From assembly GCF_036880405.1 (NCBI RefSeq), contig NZ_JBAJJM010000004.1:81696-145695 (forward strand): a DNA stretch of 64,000 bases, written 5' to 3'. The DNA is from Mannheimia indoligenes (GTDB taxonomy: Bacteria > Pseudomonadota > Gammaproteobacteria > Enterobacterales > Pasteurellaceae). Shown in pieces: positions 44,289 through 53,697 of the stretch. The position numbers and the translations under genes were made by a program. How positions within the stretch are numbered: position 1 is the stretch's first letter; each line of letters begins with the position of its first letter. The notes beneath the pieces are model-generated. The model saw only the letters and a list, made by a program, of their open reading frames with translations, did not search any database and was not told where the DNA came from.

Positions 44289-44317
44289 AAACGGTCATAG
44301 TAATATGACCGTTTTTT
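44289..44317. terminator. Bidirectional terminator between ygfZ and ferredoxin
   Basis: Perfect 11-bp stem AAACGGTCATA/TATGACCGTTT (44289-44299 with 44304-44314), 4-base loop, followed by a T run on the + strand; the T run overlaps the end of the ferredoxin gene. Confidence 0.85.
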
Positions 44318-44577
44318 TATATTTTATCAGGGTGATGAATCATCACAAATCGTTCCCAAAGTTGCTCTTCGGTTTCGATATGATCAGGATCTGTAATAAT
44401 ACAGTTGGTGATCGGGCAAACTTTTTGGCAGGTTGGCTTGTCGTAATGCCCGACACATTCTGTGCATAACACGGGATCTATTACATAGATATCATTGCCC
44501 ACCGAAATCGCATCATTCGGGCATTCCGGTAAGCACATATCGCAGTTGGTACATTTGTGGGTAATTAATAAAGCCAT
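44317..44577 (-). CDS. yfhL: YfhL-family 2[4Fe-4S] ferredoxin
   Basis: 86-residue ferredoxin. Two cluster motifs are visible: CTNCDMCLPECP near the N-terminus and CTECVGHYDKPTCQKVCP, the second with the insertion typical of Allochromatium-type ferredoxins (YfhL/FdxA-like), followed by a C-terminal helix (HIETEEQLWERFVMIHHPDKI). Such ferredoxins have low reduction potentials; in E. coli YfhL supplies electrons in a tRNA modification pathway. The gene is monocistronic, with two uptake signals upstream. Confidence 0.92.
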   Translation of the reverse strand: MALLITHKCTNCDMCLPECPNDAISVGNDIYVIDPVLCTECVGHYDKPTCQKVCPITNCIITDPDHIETEEQLWERFVMIHHPDKI

Positions 44578-44682
44578 AAGTTTGTGTGGAGAAAATAAAA
44601 TTAAACAAGCGGTGGAATTTGTAAATTTTTTTACTAAATCGACCGCTTGTAACTAGATTTTCCCTATTATAAAGCAAAATAA

Positions 44683-44698
44683 TTTGAACTACTTCACA
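44683..44698. promoter_or_regulatory. Candidate CRP site upstream of rbsD
   Basis: TTTGA-ACTACT-TCACA has the TGTGA-N6-TCACA pattern with one mismatch, like the lactate site. Its centre is about 100 bases before the predicted rbs transcription start. Confidence 0.4.
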
Positions 44699-44746
44699 TT
44701 TTTGCAATTTGCTTGTTTATCGTTAGGGAAAAATTTTTTATGATCT

Positions 44747-44784
44747 CATCGAAACGTTTCGATGGAGTGTTTTCCAATTATAAT
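44747..44784 (+). promoter_or_regulatory. rbs operator (RbsR) and promoter
   Basis: CATCGAAACGTTTCGATG (44747-44764) is a perfect 18-bp palindrome with the LacI-family core CGAAACGTTTCG, nearly the E. coli RbsR operator. A -10 TATAAT lies at 44779-44784, so the operator covers the -35 region. This fits repression by the RbsR encoded at the end of the operon. Confidence 0.8.
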
Positions 44785-44808
44785 GAAGCGAAATAAAGGG
44801 AAATTGAG

Positions 44809-45228
44809 ATGAAAAAAACAACAAATCTTAATGCACAACTTTCACATAGTATTGCTACACTGGGTCATACCGACAGTTTAACTATTTGTGATGCAGGATT
44901 ACCTATTCCAAATGAAGTAGAGAGAATTGATTTAGCTTTAACTGCCGGTGTGCCAAGTTTTTTACAGACGTTTGATGTTGTGGTAGATGAGCTTTTTGTT
45001 GAGCGTGTGTTGATTGCGGAAGAAATTAAGCAAAAAAATCCACAGATTTTAGCTGATCTTTTAGAGCGTTTAGCTCAACTTGAGCAAGCACAACAGAATA
45101 AAATTCAAGTCGATTATGTCAATCACGAAATCTTTAAAGAGCAGACTCACTATAGCAAAGCCGTTGTGCGTACAGGCGAATGTTCACCTTATGCCAACAT
45201 TATTTTATATTCAGGCGTGCCGTTTTAA
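44809..45228 (+). CDS. rbsD: D-ribose pyranase
   Basis: Interconverts beta-pyranose and beta-furanose ribose so that RbsK receives the furanose form. 139 residues, as in E. coli. Conserved: GHTDSLTICDAGLPIP (catalytic His/Asp region), GVPSFLQTFDVVVDEL and the C-terminal VRTGECSPYANIILYSGVPF. First gene of rbsDACBKR. GGGAAATTGAG precedes the ATG. Confidence 0.95.
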   Translation: MKKTTNLNAQLSHSIATLGHTDSLTICDAGLPIPNEVERIDLALTAGVPSFLQTFDVVVDELFVERVLIAEEIKQKNPQILADLLERLAQLEQAQQNKIQVDYVNHEIFKEQTHYSKAVVRTGECSPYANIILYSGVPF

Positions 45229-45237
45229 GGTGGAATG

Positions 45238-46734
45238 ATGGAAACCTTATTAAAAATGAATGGGATTGATAAATCTTTCCCGGGTGTAAAAGCTCTAAGT
45301 AATGCTTGTTTGTCTGTGTATGCCGGGCGAGTAATGGCATTAATGGGCGAGAATGGGGCTGGTAAATCAACGTTAATGAAAGTATTGACGGGCATTTACA
45401 GTAAAGATGCCGGTTCAATCGCTTATTTGGGGCAAGAGGTTACTTTCAAAGGTCCGAAACATTCTCAAGAAGCTGGAATTAGCATTATCCACCAAGAGCT
45501 TAACTTAGTCGGCAATTTAACCATTGCGGAAAACATTTTTCTTGGGCGTGAATTTAGAACCGCTTGGGGATCGATTGATTGGAAAAAAATGTACGCCGAG
45601 GCAGACAAATTACTCGCTCGACTTGGTGTGAAACACAGCAGTCATCAGCTCTGTTCTGAATTATCCATCGGTGAGCAACAAATGGTGGAAATTGCCAAAG
45701 CACTTAGTTTTGAGTCTAAAGTGATTATTATGGACGAGCCAACCGATGCATTAACGGATACTGAAACGGAAGCCTTATTTAAAGTAATTCACGAACTGAA
45801 AGCAGAAAATCGTGGCATTGTGTATATTTCACACCGTTTAAAAGAAATTTTCCAGATTTGCGATGATGTTACGGTGCTTCGTGATGGTCAATTTATCGGA
45901 GAGCAAGTGATTGCCGATATTGATGAAGATAAATTGATTGAAATGATGGTTGGTCGCCGTTTAGAAGAACAATATCCTCATCTACAGCAAGAACGTGGCG
46001 AACTCCTTCTTGATGTGAAAAACCTAAGTGGAAGTGGTGTGAATGATGTTTCGTTTCAGTTACATAAAGGCGAAATTGTCGGCATTTCAGGGCTAATGGG
46101 AGCTGGACGTACCGAGTTAATGAAAGTACTTTATGGGGCATTACCAAAAACCGCAGGTACGATTGAGCTAAAAGGAAAAATGATTTCCAATAAGTGTCCG
46201 CAAGATGGATTGGATAACGGTATTGTGTATATCTCAGAGGATCGTAAAGGCGATGGGCTGATTTTGGGAATGTCGGTAAAAGAAAATATGTCTTTGACTT
46301 CATTAGATCATTTCTCCAAAGGTGGCTCAATTCGACACGATGCAGAAAGATTGGCAGTTGATGATTTTATCTTGATGTTTAACATCAAAACACCAAGTCG
46401 AGATCAGCAAATCGGGCTACTTTCCGGCGGTAATCAGCAAAAAGTGGCGATAGCCAAAGGCTTGATGACTCGTCCAAATGTGTTGATTTTAGACGAACCA
46501 ACGCGTGGTGTTGATGTTGGGGCGAAAAAAGAGATTTACCAATTAATCAATGAGTTTAAAAAAGATGGATTAAGTATTTTAATGGTTTCATCTGATATGC
46601 CGGAAGTGCTTGGAATGAGTGATCGCATATTAGTGATGCACGAAGGCAGAATTAGTGCAGAATTTTCGCGTGAAGAAGCAACTCAAGAAAAATTGTTGGC
46701 AGCAGCTATCGGTAAAAATACGGTATTAAATTAA
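45238..46734 (+). CDS. rbsA: Ribose ABC importer ATPase
   Basis: 498-residue dual-domain sugar ATPase. Domain 1: Walker A GENGAGKS (about 38-45), signature LSIGEQQMVEIAKAL, Walker B VIIMDEPTDALT. Domain 2: degenerate P-loop GLMGAGRTELMK, signature LSGGNQQKVAIAKGL, Walker B LILDEPTRGVDVG. The weak second P-loop is normal for RbsA. The second of two adjacent ATGs (45238) is chosen because it aligns with E. coli METLL/MEALL and has better spacing from AAGG. It starts 9 bases after rbsD. Confidence 0.96.
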   Translation: METLLKMNGIDKSFPGVKALSNACLSVYAGRVMALMGENGAGKSTLMKVLTGIYSKDAGSIAYLGQEVTFKGPKHSQEAGISIIHQELNLVGNLTIAENIFLGREFRTAWGSIDWKKMYAEADKLLARLGVKHSSHQLCSELSIGEQQMVEIAKALSFESKVIIMDEPTDALTDTETEALFKVIHELKAENRGIVYISHRLKEIFQICDDVTVLRDGQFIGEQVIADIDEDKLIEMMVGRRLEEQYPHLQQERGELLLDVKNLSGSGVNDVSFQLHKGEIVGISGLMGAGRTELMKVLYGALPKTAGTIELKGKMISNKCPQDGLDNGIVYISEDRKGDGLILGMSVKENMSLTSLDHFSKGGSIRHDAERLAVDDFILMFNIKTPSRDQQIGLLSGGNQQKVAIAKGLMTRPNVLILDEPTRGVDVGAKKEIYQLINEFKKDGLSILMVSSDMPEVLGMSDRILVMHEGRISAEFSREEATQEKLLAAAIGKNTVLN

Positions 46735-46743
46735 GGTGTTCTT

Positions 46744-47712
46744 ATGACAACTCAAGCAAATAAATTTCAACTAGGAAAATTTTTAATAGAGCAACGCTCT
46801 TTTGTTGCCTTATTTGTTTTAATCATCATTGTTTCAATGATTAACCCTGATTTCTTCAGTGTAGATAACATTCTCAATATTTTACGCCAAACTTCTGTGA
46901 ATGCGATTATTGCAGTAGGAATGACGTTCGTGATTTTAATCGCCGGGATTGATTTATCGGTTGGTTCTGTTTTAGCTTTAACAGGAGCGGTTGCCGCCTC
47001 TTTAGTCGGTTCTGAATTACCGATTTTCCTGGTTATTCCATTAGTATTATTACTCGGTACAGCTTTTGGTGGAATTAGTGGTGCGATTGTAGCGAAAGGT
47101 AAAGTCCAAGCCTTTATTGCAACGTTGGTTACAATGACATTACTGCGTGGTATCACAATGGTTTATACCGATGGTAAACCAATTAGTACAGGTTTTTCTG
47201 AGCAAGCCGATGCGTTTTCTTTCATTGGTACAGGTTATTTATTCGGTATTCCGTTCCCAATTTGGATTATGGCAATCGTGTTTGCTATAGCTTGGTATAT
47301 CTTAAAACATACACCGATCGGTCGTTATATTTATGCCTTAGGTGGAAATGAATCAGCAACTCAGCTTTCAGGAATTAATGTTAATAAAATAAAAATTTTC
47401 GTTTTTGCAGTAAGCGGCTTTTTATCCGCACTGGCAGGCTTAATTGTAACTTCACGCCTTTCTTCTGCACAGCCAACAGCAGGTGTCTCTTATGAGTTAG
47501 ATGCAATTGCAGCAGTGGTAGTAGGCGGAACAAGTCTGATGGGCGGAAAAGGGCGTGTAATGGGGACATTAGTTGGGGCATTAATTATCGGTTTCTTAAA
47601 CAATGCTCTCAACTTATTGGATATTTCTTCATATTATCAGATGATTGCTAAAGCGTTAGTGATTTTAGCAGCCGTATTAGCTGATAATTATTTAGGTACT
47701 AAAAAAGTGTAA
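46744..47712 (+). CDS. rbsC: Ribose ABC importer permease
   Basis: 322-residue inner-membrane permease with 8-10 hydrophobic segments. Strong RbsC blocks: NILRQTSVNAIIAVGMTFVIL, GIDLSVGSVLALTGAVAAS, GRYIYALGGNESATQLSGINVNKIKI and LDAIAAVVVGGTSLMGGKGR. It starts 9 bases after rbsA. Confidence 0.96.
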   Translation: MTTQANKFQLGKFLIEQRSFVALFVLIIIVSMINPDFFSVDNILNILRQTSVNAIIAVGMTFVILIAGIDLSVGSVLALTGAVAASLVGSELPIFLVIPLVLLLGTAFGGISGAIVAKGKVQAFIATLVTMTLLRGITMVYTDGKPISTGFSEQADAFSFIGTGYLFGIPFPIWIMAIVFAIAWYILKHTPIGRYIYALGGNESATQLSGINVNKIKIFVFAVSGFLSALAGLIVTSRLSSAQPTAGVSYELDAIAAVVVGGTSLMGGKGRVMGTLVGALIIGFLNNALNLLDISSYYQMIAKALVILAAVLADNYLGTKKV

Positions 47713-47734
47713 TCATCTTCAAAGGAGATTTTCT

Positions 47735-48613
47735 ATGAAAAAATTAACAACTATCGCTTCAGCAATTATGTTGAGTTTATCTGTTGCCGCTACGGCTTCA
47801 GCAAAAGATACCATTGCATTAGCCGTATCAACTTTGGATAATCCATTTTTCGTGAGCCTTAAAGATGGGGCTCAAAAGAAAGCGGATGAATTAGGCTACA
47901 AATTAGTGGTGCTTGATTCACAAAATGACCCGGCAAAAGAACTTTCTAACGTAGAAGACTTAACTGTGCGTGGTGCAAAAGTGCTTTTAATCAACCCAAC
48001 CGATTCGGAAGCGGTCGGAAATGCGGTAGCAATTGCAAATCGTAATAAAATTCCTGTCATTACTTTAGACCGTGGTGCGGCAAAAGGCGATGTTGTGAGC
48101 CATATCGCTTCAGATAACGTAGCCGGTGGTAAAATGGCTGGTGATTTCATCGCACAGAAATTGGGTGAGGGTGCGAAAGTGATCCAATTAGAAGGGATTG
48201 CTGGCACATCAGCTGCTCGTGAGCGTGGAGAAGGCTTTAAGCAAGCGATTGATGCTCATAAATTCAATGTATTAGCAAGCCAACCGGCAGATTTTGACCG
48301 TACAAAAGGCTTGAATGTAACCGAAAACTTATTAGCGAGTAAATCGGATGTACAAGCGATTTTCGCTCAAAATGATGAAATGGCATTAGGTGCATTACGT
48401 GCAGTAGGTGCGGCGAAGAAAGAGGTATTAATCGTTGGCTTTGATGGCACAGATGATGGTGTAAAAGCAGTAGAAAGTGGTAAATTAGCGGCAACTATCG
48501 CTCAACAACCAGACTTAATCGGCTCACTTGGCGTGGAAACTGCTGACAAAGTGTTAAAAGGCGAAAAAGTAGAAGCGAAAATCCCAGTAGATTTAAAAGT
48601 TATCACAAAATAA
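47735..48613 (+). CDS. rbsB: Ribose-binding periplasmic protein
   Basis: 292-residue periplasmic binding protein. The signal peptide (about 1-23) ends ATASA before KDTIALAVSTLDNPFFVSLKDGAQ. Ribose-contact blocks include NPFFV, LDRGAAKG, ARERGEGF and FAQNDEMALGALRA. AAGGAG precedes the ATG. A strong hairpin directly downstream (48651-48675) probably protects this part of the mRNA, allowing more RbsB than RbsK. Confidence 0.95.
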   Translation: MKKLTTIASAIMLSLSVAATASAKDTIALAVSTLDNPFFVSLKDGAQKKADELGYKLVVLDSQNDPAKELSNVEDLTVRGAKVLLINPTDSEAVGNAVAIANRNKIPVITLDRGAAKGDVVSHIASDNVAGGKMAGDFIAQKLGEGAKVIQLEGIAGTSAARERGEGFKQAIDAHKFNVLASQPADFDRTKGLNVTENLLASKSDVQAIFAQNDEMALGALRAVGAAKKEVLIVGFDGTDDGVKAVESGKLAATIAQQPDLIGSLGVETADKVLKGEKVEAKIPVDLKVITK

Positions 48614-48650
48614 TCGCTTTAAAGCCCCAGAAGGGCTGAATTATGCTTAA

Positions 48651-48675
48651 CCCGGTACGGCTTTGCCGTGCTGGG
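48651..48675 (+). other. Intra-operon hairpin between rbsB and rbsK
   Basis: Eleven-bp stem with two G-U pairs (48651-48661 with 48665-48675) and a TTT loop, no T run after it. A smaller AGCCC/GGGCT hairpin precedes it. Likely an mRNA-stabilising or partial-termination element. Confidence 0.65.
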
Positions 48676-48707
48676 CAAGCAAAGGTTTTGGCAACTAAGG
48701 ACTTACT

Positions 48708-49625
48708 ATGAAAAATCTCACCGTACTCGGCAGCATTAACGCTGATCACGTTATTTCCGTTCCCTATTTTGCTAAACCGGGAGAAACCTTGACTGGGCAT
48801 AGCTATCACATTGCTTATGGCGGTAAAGGAGCGAATCAGGCGGTTGCGGCAGCTAGGCTTGGGGCAAAAGTATCTTTTATCGGCTGCATTGGTGATGATG
48901 GCATCGGTAAAGCAATGAAAACTGCGTTTGAGAAAGACGATATTAATACTCGCCCGATTAAATCGGTGTCAAATGAAATGACCGGTATCGCAATGATTCA
49001 AGTAGCAGAATCTGGCGAAAACAGTATTGTGATTTCGGCAGGTGCGAACGGACATTTAGATGAAACCGTTGTGGCTGAATTTCAATCGGAAATTACACAA
49101 GCTGATTGCTTATTAATGCAGTTAGAAACCCCTTTACCTGCGATTATTCAAGCAGCGAAAATCGCCAAAGAAAATAACACGCAAGTAGTGCTGAATCCTG
49201 CACCTGCCAGAGCATTACCTGATGAGCTACTAAGCCTGCTAGATATGATTACTCCAAATGAAACAGAGGCGGAAATTTTAACGGGTATAAAAGTAGTTGA
49301 TGAAACAAGTGCGAAGCTGGCAGCTCAAGCCTTCCACCAAAAAGGTATTGAGAAAGTGCTGATTACACTGGGTTCAAAAGGTGTTTTTGTGAGTGAAAAC
49401 GGACAAGGCGAAATTGTAGCGGGTTTTCGTGTTAATGCAGTTGATACGACCGCAGCAGGCGATACCTTTAACGGTGCATTGGTTACCGCAATGTTAGAAG
49501 ATAAACCGCTTAATGAGGCAATTCGTTTTGCACACGCAGCCGCTGCGATTAGCGTAACCCGAAAAGGAGCTCAGCCGTCTATTCCAAGCCGTCAAGAAAC
49601 CTTAGATTTTTTGAGTAAGCAGTAA
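48708..49625 (+). CDS. rbsK: Ribokinase
   Basis: Phosphorylates ribose to ribose-5-phosphate, which feeds the pentose phosphate enzymes RpiA and transaldolase also encoded in this window. 305-residue PfkB-family kinase. Signatures: the N-terminal GGKGANQAVAAARLGA block and the C-terminal AVDTTAAGDTFNGALV, with the catalytic aspartate in AAGD. ACTAAGGA lies upstream. Confidence 0.96.
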   Translation: MKNLTVLGSINADHVISVPYFAKPGETLTGHSYHIAYGGKGANQAVAAARLGAKVSFIGCIGDDGIGKAMKTAFEKDDINTRPIKSVSNEMTGIAMIQVAESGENSIVISAGANGHLDETVVAEFQSEITQADCLLMQLETPLPAIIQAAKIAKENNTQVVLNPAPARALPDELLSLLDMITPNETEAEILTGIKVVDETSAKLAAQAFHQKGIEKVLITLGSKGVFVSENGQGEIVAGFRVNAVDTTAAGDTFNGALVTAMLEDKPLNEAIRFAHAAAAISVTRKGAQPSIPSRQETLDFLSKQ

Positions 49626-49656
49626 CAAGCGGTCGTTTTTCTAAGGAATTTTGCAA

Positions 49657-50667
49657 ATGGCAACAATGAAGGACGTCGCACGCCTCGCACAGGTTTCGAC
49701 CTCAACGGTTTCCCACGTCATCAACAACAGCCGTTTTGTGAGTGAAGAGATTCGGGAAAAAGTTCAGAAGGTGGTTAAAGAGCTGAATTATACGCCTTCT
49801 GCATTGGCTCGTAGCCTAAAAGTCAATGAAACTAAAACTATCGGTATGCTGGTTACCGCCACCAGTAACCCATTTTTTGCGGAAGTGATGGCAGGTGTTG
49901 AGCAGTATTGTCAGCAAAATCACTACAACCTGATTATTGCCACCACCAATGGTGATGCGGAACGTTTACAGCATCATTTACAAACACTTATTCAACGTAA
50001 AGTTGATGGCTTACTACTAATGTGTGGTGATGCCAGATTGAATACTGATGAGAGCCTAAATATTCCTCTACCAATGGTGGTTGTGGACTGGTGGTTTACG
50101 GAATTGAATGCGGATAAAATTTTTGAAAATTCCACATCTGGTGGCTATCTTGCCACAAAAACCTTGATTGATGCAGGGCATTCTGACATAGCTATAATTA
50201 CCGGAAATCTGAAAAAATCATTGGCAAAAAACCGTTTAGAGGGCTACAAAAAAGCGTTATATGAGGCAAATATTCCACTCAACCCAAATTGGATTATTGA
50301 AAGCCATTTTGATTTTGCAGGTGGGCTTGCAGGAATGAATAGTTTGCTCACTCAATCTAAAAAACCAACGGCGGTTTTTGCCTGTAGTGATACTATCGCT
50401 TTTGGAGCTTACCAAGCCATTTGGCAGCACGGATTAAGTATACCGAAGGATATTTCAATTATTGGTTACGATGATATTGAACTGGCAAAATACCTCTCAC
50501 CACCACTGTCTACCATCAGCCAGCCCAAAGCGGAATTAGGGCAACTTGCAGTTGAAACCTTATTAAAACGAATACGCTCTCAAGCAAAGGATTTTCAAAC
50601 TATAATGCTAGAACCCGAGTTAGTATTACGAGATTCCATTCATCAGATAAACAAAAATGCTGAATAA
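49657..50667 (+). CDS. rbsR: Ribose operon repressor
   Basis: LacI-family repressor, 336 residues. The N-terminal HTH (MATMKDVARLAQVSTSTVSHVINNSRFVS) and hinge (TPSALARSLKVNETKTIGML) match E. coli RbsR closely, followed by a periplasmic-binding-protein-like effector domain. ATG 49657 is used; an in-frame TTG two codons earlier is rejected because the family begins MATMKDV. It should bind the palindrome at 44747. Its stop codon lies within the stem of the terminator. Confidence 0.95.
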   Translation: MATMKDVARLAQVSTSTVSHVINNSRFVSEEIREKVQKVVKELNYTPSALARSLKVNETKTIGMLVTATSNPFFAEVMAGVEQYCQQNHYNLIIATTNGDAERLQHHLQTLIQRKVDGLLLMCGDARLNTDESLNIPLPMVVVDWWFTELNADKIFENSTSGGYLATKTLIDAGHSDIAIITGNLKKSLAKNRLEGYKKALYEANIPLNPNWIIESHFDFAGGLAGMNSLLTQSKKPTAVFACSDTIAFGAYQAIWQHGLSIPKDISIIGYDDIELAKYLSPPLSTISQPKAELGQLAVETLLKRIRSQAKDFQTIMLEPELVLRDSIHQINKNAE

Positions 50668-50691
50668 TGTTAAGTTATTCAGCATTTTTTT
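50653..50691 (+). terminator. Terminator of the rbs operon
   Basis: Perfect 15-bp stem (50653-50667 with 50675-50689) with a 7-base loop and a T run. Its left arm contains the last codons and stop of rbsR. It also faces the convergent narP. Confidence 0.88.
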
Positions 50692-50712
50692 ATCTCTTCT
50701 GTATGCTTTAAC

Positions 50713-51342
50713 TTAGCCTTTCTGTTGTTCTAAATAAAGCACGGTTGCAGCTACGCGAGAGTGAACATTTAACTTACGCAGCAAGTTGCGGATATGCACT
50801 TTTACCGTTTCTTCGGAAATAAAGAGCTGGGCGGCGATTTGTTTGTTTGACATACCGGTTGCGATCCACTGCAATACATCCAGCTCACGATCGGTTAAGC
50901 AGCTTAGCGGATCATTTTCCGGTTGGCGGTTTAACAAGTGCTGACGAACGGTTTCGCTTAATACGACTTCACCTGCGGCAGCTCTACGGATATTATCTAA
51001 CAATTCCGGGGTATCGGTATCTTTTAGTAAGTAGCCATCCACACCGGCATCCATTAAGGCGAATACGTCTGATTGCTCATCAGAAACCGTTAGCATAATA
51101 ATGCGGGCGTCTACGCCTTGAGAACGTAGTGAACGTAAGGTATCTAGCCCGGAAATACCTCTCATATTCAAGTCTAAAATAATCACATCCGGCTCAAGTT
51201 GTAGAGCAAGTTTGATGCCATCTGTGCCGTTGCTGGCTTCGCCTACTACAGAAAATTGGTCGTCAAGTTCCAATAGCTGACGCATACCTTGACGCATTAA
51301 CGGGTGATCATCAATTAATAAAATCGTTGTTGGAGTTGTCAT
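50713..51342 (-). CDS. narP: Nitrate/nitrite response regulator NarP
   Basis: 209-residue NarL/FixJ-family regulator. The receiver domain has phosphoacceptor Asp in DVIILDLNMRGISGL (about 57) and the LKDTD lysine; the C-terminal LuxR-type HTH has LTDRELDVLQWIATGMSNKQIAAQLFISEETVKVHIRNLLRKLNVHSR. Pasteurellaceae generally have NarP with NarQ, not NarL, so NarP is the better name. It regulates anaerobic nitrate and nitrite respiration; no sensor is adjacent. Confidence 0.88.
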   Translation of the reverse strand: MTTPTTILLIDDHPLMRQGMRQLLELDDQFSVVGEASNGTDGIKLALQLEPDVIILDLNMRGISGLDTLRSLRSQGVDARIIMLTVSDEQSDVFALMDAGVDGYLLKDTDTPELLDNIRRAAAGEVVLSETVRQHLLNRQPENDPLSCLTDRELDVLQWIATGMSNKQIAAQLFISEETVKVHIRNLLRKLNVHSRVAATVLYLEQQKG

Positions 51343-51538
51343 TTCTTTCTCCTTTCTTTTTCTTCATAATCGGTTAATTCTGCAATTATTACTGCAAAAT
51401 AGCAAGTTTACGATTTTAGTAAATGCATCTTTTTTGATCTTAGCTAAGTTTTTAATTCATCAAGAAATTGCAAAACTTTGCAAGAAAAAGACCGCTTGTT
51501 CGGCTATAATGGGCAAAATTTTCTATGAGAAAACCAGA

Positions 51539-53683
51539 ATGACAAATCAAACCACTTATTTCGCCACCGCAGCCCGAGGTTTTGAGGAAATGCTTAAAAC
51601 CGAACTCGAGCAGATCTGCGGGGCAGAATGCAAAGTCGCTCAAGGCGGAGTGCATTTTACAACAACCCAAAAAGGGGCTTATCAAGCATTGTTACATAGC
51701 CGTTTAGCCTCTCGCATCTTATTGCCATTAATCACCACTAAGATTTTTAGCGACACCGATTTATATGCCTCTATCGTTTCATTTAACTGGACAGAATTGT
51801 TCGACCCACGAGATACGTTCTATATTGATTTCAACGGCACAAACCGAGAAATCCGCAATACCCAATTTGGAGCAATGCGAGTGAAAGACGGCATTGTCGA
51901 TTATTTTGAGCGTAAAGGTTTCGCCCGCCCGACGGTGGATAAAGAGAACCCCGATGTGCGAATTCACGTCTATTTAGATCGTGAAAATTTGGTGGTTTCG
52001 CTTGATTTAAGTGGCAATGCGTTACACATTCGAGGTTATCGTGAAGATACCGGCAAAGCACCACTGCGTGAAACTTTGGCAGCGGCGATTATTCTACGTT
52101 CTGGTTGGCAAAAAGGTACACCGTTGGTCGATCCGATGTGCGGTTCCGGCACACTATTAATTGAGGCTGCTCAAATGGCAGCCAATATTGCTCCACAACT
52201 TCACCGTAAATATTGGGGCTTTAATGCGTGGAAAGGACATCAACAAGCGGTTTGGAAAGAAGTGCTAGATGAGGCATTTAATAACGTAGGGGTGAATAGC
52301 AATTCGCCTGAAACCCCAATGTTCTTCGGCTTTGACCTCGATCACCGAGTGCTTGCTAAAGCTAAACAAAATGCGAAAAATGCCGGCGTGGATCATTTAA
52401 TCCAATGGCAGCAAGGCGATGTGGCAGCCTTGAAGAATCCGATTCCCGAGCAGATTGGCACAGTAGTGTGTAACCCACCTTATGGTGAGCGTTTAGGTAC
52501 AACACCGGCATTAATCGCCCTTTATTCGGTTTTCGGACAACGCTTAAAACAACAATTTGCTGGTTGGAATGCCTCCATTTTTAGTGGCGAGCCAGAGTTG
52601 CTGAACTGCTTGCGTCTGCGTTCGGCACGTCAATTCAAAGCGAAAAACGGCCCGTTGGACTGTGTGCAGAAAAATTACCTAATTAGCGAAAATAACAAGC
52701 GGTCAGATTTAGACGAAAATTTACAATTTGAGCAAAATGCTCAAGTTGCACCGGATTTCGCCAATCGTCTAGCCAAAAATATCAAAAAAGTCGAGAAATG
52801 GGCGACTCAGCAAGGCATTGATGCCTACCGTTTATACGATGCCGACCTGCCGGAGTATAATTTGGCGGTGGATAGATATGGCGATCACATCGTGGTGCAA
52901 GAATACCAAGCACCGAAAAGTATTGATGAACAAAAAGCCCGCCAACGCTTGCTGGATGCAGTTTCTGCCACCCTGTATGTAACCGGCGTGGAAACCAATA
53001 AATTAGTGCTTAAAGTTCGTCAAAAACAAAAAGGGACGAACCAATACGAGAAATTAGCGAATAAAGGCGATTATTTCTTCGTGAATGAATATGGGGCGAA
53101 ACTGTGGGTGAACTTAACCGATTATTTGGATACTGGATTGTTCTTAGACCACCGCTCAACCCGCAAAATGGTGGGCGAAATGGCGAAAGGCAAAACCTTC
53201 CTGAATCTGTTTGCCTACACAGGTTCGGCAACGATCCACGCCGCCCTAAACGGAGCAAAATCGACCACCACAGTGGATATGTCCAACACCTATTTGAACT
53301 GGGCAGAGCAGAATTTAGAGCTGAACAATTTACCGCTCCGTAACAACCGTTTATTCCAAGCGGATTGCTTGCAATGGCTCGCCGAGTGCCGTGAGCGTTT
53401 TGAGCTGATTTTCGTTGATCCGCCTACGTTCTCGAACTCAAAACGAATGGAAGATAGTTGGGATGTGCAACGAGATCACATTAAGCTGATGACTCAGCTC
53501 AAACGCATTTTAACGGCAGACGGTACTATCGTTTTCTCCAACAACAAACGGGGTTTTAAAATGGATTTTGACGGCTTGGCAGCGTTGGGCTTGCAAGCGG
53601 AAAATATTTCGCACAAAACCCTACCGCTTGATTTTGAGCGTAATCCGCAGATCCATAATTGTTGGATTGTGAAACATTTATAG
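51539..53683 (+). CDS. rlmL: Bifunctional 23S rRNA methyltransferase RlmKL
   Basis: 714-residue fusion enzyme making m2G2445 and m7G2069 in 23S rRNA. Domains in order: THUMP (about 45-155), the RlmL methylase with DPMCGSGTLLIEA and NPPYGERLG, then the RlmK methylase with FLNLFAYTGSATIHAALNGA and FVDPPTFSNSKRM. ATG 51539 (MTNQTTYFATAARGFE) matches the family; the frame is open 35 codons upstream but that stretch contains an uptake signal and does not resemble the protein. A TATAAT box lies at about 51505-51510. Confidence 0.95.
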   Translation: MTNQTTYFATAARGFEEMLKTELEQICGAECKVAQGGVHFTTTQKGAYQALLHSRLASRILLPLITTKIFSDTDLYASIVSFNWTELFDPRDTFYIDFNGTNREIRNTQFGAMRVKDGIVDYFERKGFARPTVDKENPDVRIHVYLDRENLVVSLDLSGNALHIRGYREDTGKAPLRETLAAAIILRSGWQKGTPLVDPMCGSGTLLIEAAQMAANIAPQLHRKYWGFNAWKGHQQAVWKEVLDEAFNNVGVNSNSPETPMFFGFDLDHRVLAKAKQNAKNAGVDHLIQWQQGDVAALKNPIPEQIGTVVCNPPYGERLGTTPALIALYSVFGQRLKQQFAGWNASIFSGEPELLNCLRLRSARQFKAKNGPLDCVQKNYLISENNKRSDLDENLQFEQNAQVAPDFANRLAKNIKKVEKWATQQGIDAYRLYDADLPEYNLAVDRYGDHIVVQEYQAPKSIDEQKARQRLLDAVSATLYVTGVETNKLVLKVRQKQKGTNQYEKLANKGDYFFVNEYGAKLWVNLTDYLDTGLFLDHRSTRKMVGEMAKGKTFLNLFAYTGSATIHAALNGAKSTTTVDMSNTYLNWAEQNLELNNLPLRNNRLFQADCLQWLAECRERFELIFVDPPTFSNSKRMEDSWDVQRDHIKLMTQLKRILTADGTIVFSNNKRGFKMDFDGLAALGLQAENISHKTLPLDFERNPQIHNCWIVKHL

Positions 53684-53697
53684 GGCGAAAATTTAAA

